This document shows positions 5,807-5,914 of a stretch of DNA of 5,914 nucleotides, piece after piece. The notes below the pieces were generated by a model. That model ran no database searches and was not told where the DNA came from. It saw nothing but the letters and a program-made list of their open reading frames with translations. Position 1 is the stretch's first letter. Every line of letters begins with the position of its first letter. Origin of the DNA: an uncultured bacterium (GTDB taxonomy: Bacteria; Spirochaetota; Spirochaetia; Sphaerochaetales; Sphaerochaetaceae). The position numbers were made by a program, and so were the translations under genes. Where the stretch lies: NCBI GenBank assembly GCA_905215015.1, contig CAJMOS010000141.1, forward strand, positions 1-5,914, given 5' to 3'.

Positions 5807-5914
5807 CAGGCTCGCGATGGTGCCGCCGGCACAGGAACAGCAGGAAGAGCGCTTGAACGGGGGGGCGATGAACTCCTACCTTTCAGCACAATCCACGATC
5901 TAGAAGAACCACCG
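5807..5914 (-). other. Disrupted 5' continuation of the tctA reading frame at the window edge
   Basis: Read on the minus strand in the tctA frame, 5875-5807 encodes EFIAPPFKRSSCCSCAGGTI and a few more residues, so TctA similarity continues left of ATG 5806. TAG stops lie at 5878-5876 and 5902-5900. Between FKRS and AGGTIAS the family normally has a glycine-rich membrane stretch ending in PGAG, roughly a dozen residues; here only about five cysteine/serine residues stand in its place. This suggests missing bases. A run of seven Gs on the plus strand (5859-5865) and the lower GC of the last 30 or so bases are compatible with poor sequence at a contig end. Neither other minus-strand frame gives a recognisable TctA segment. 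I cannot tell real decay from error. Confidence 0.6.

Noticed and set aside
1..5914. tRNA or rRNA genes, CRISPR arrays, transposase genes, riboswitches, long repeats
   Set aside because: No matching structures or motifs seen on reading both strands; the window is almost fully occupied by recognised coding sequences.

Overview
The window holds the ends of two oppositely oriented gene clusters that converge near position 1100. It is almost entirely coding: no gap between genes exceeds about 15 bases, and several neighbours overlap. The DNA is GC-rich. Genes for an oxygen-sensitive ribonucleotide reductase and a complete citrate lyase point to an anaerobic or facultatively anaerobic fermentative bacterium. 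The NrdD and NrdG sequences resemble the Gram-positive type (as in lactobacilli and anaerobic actinobacteria), but nothing here fixes the phylum.

Positions 1-1120, plus strand: the 3' end of nrdD (anaerobic ribonucleoside-triphosphate reductase, with zinc cysteines and the glycyl-radical loop), then nrdG, its radical-SAM activase. The two overlap by four bases (GTGA) and are surely co-transcribed. They supply deoxyribonucleotides without oxygen.

Positions 1067-5875, minus strand, read right to left: the C-terminal half of a TctA-type tricarboxylate transporter subunit, then citD, citE, citF, citX and citG. Together they can import citrate, split it to acetate and oxaloacetate (CitDEF), and build and attach the phosphoribosyl-dephospho-CoA prosthetic group (CitG, CitX) to Ser14 of the acyl carrier protein CitD. 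The citrate lyase ligase gene citC, often found upstream of citD, is absent from its usual place; tctA sits there instead. Every junction is tight, with ribosome binding sites inside the preceding gene or at its stop codon, so translation is probably coupled along the operon.

Two points deserve attention. The nrdG and citG 3' ends overlap by 54 bases on opposite strands, leaving no intergenic terminator. The 5' side of tctA is broken near the right edge (in-frame stops and a missing conserved stretch), through either real decay or poor sequence at a contig end. I found no new kind of system, RNA gene, mobile element or repeat array. This is mostly an ordinary metabolic region with a few unusual arrangements.
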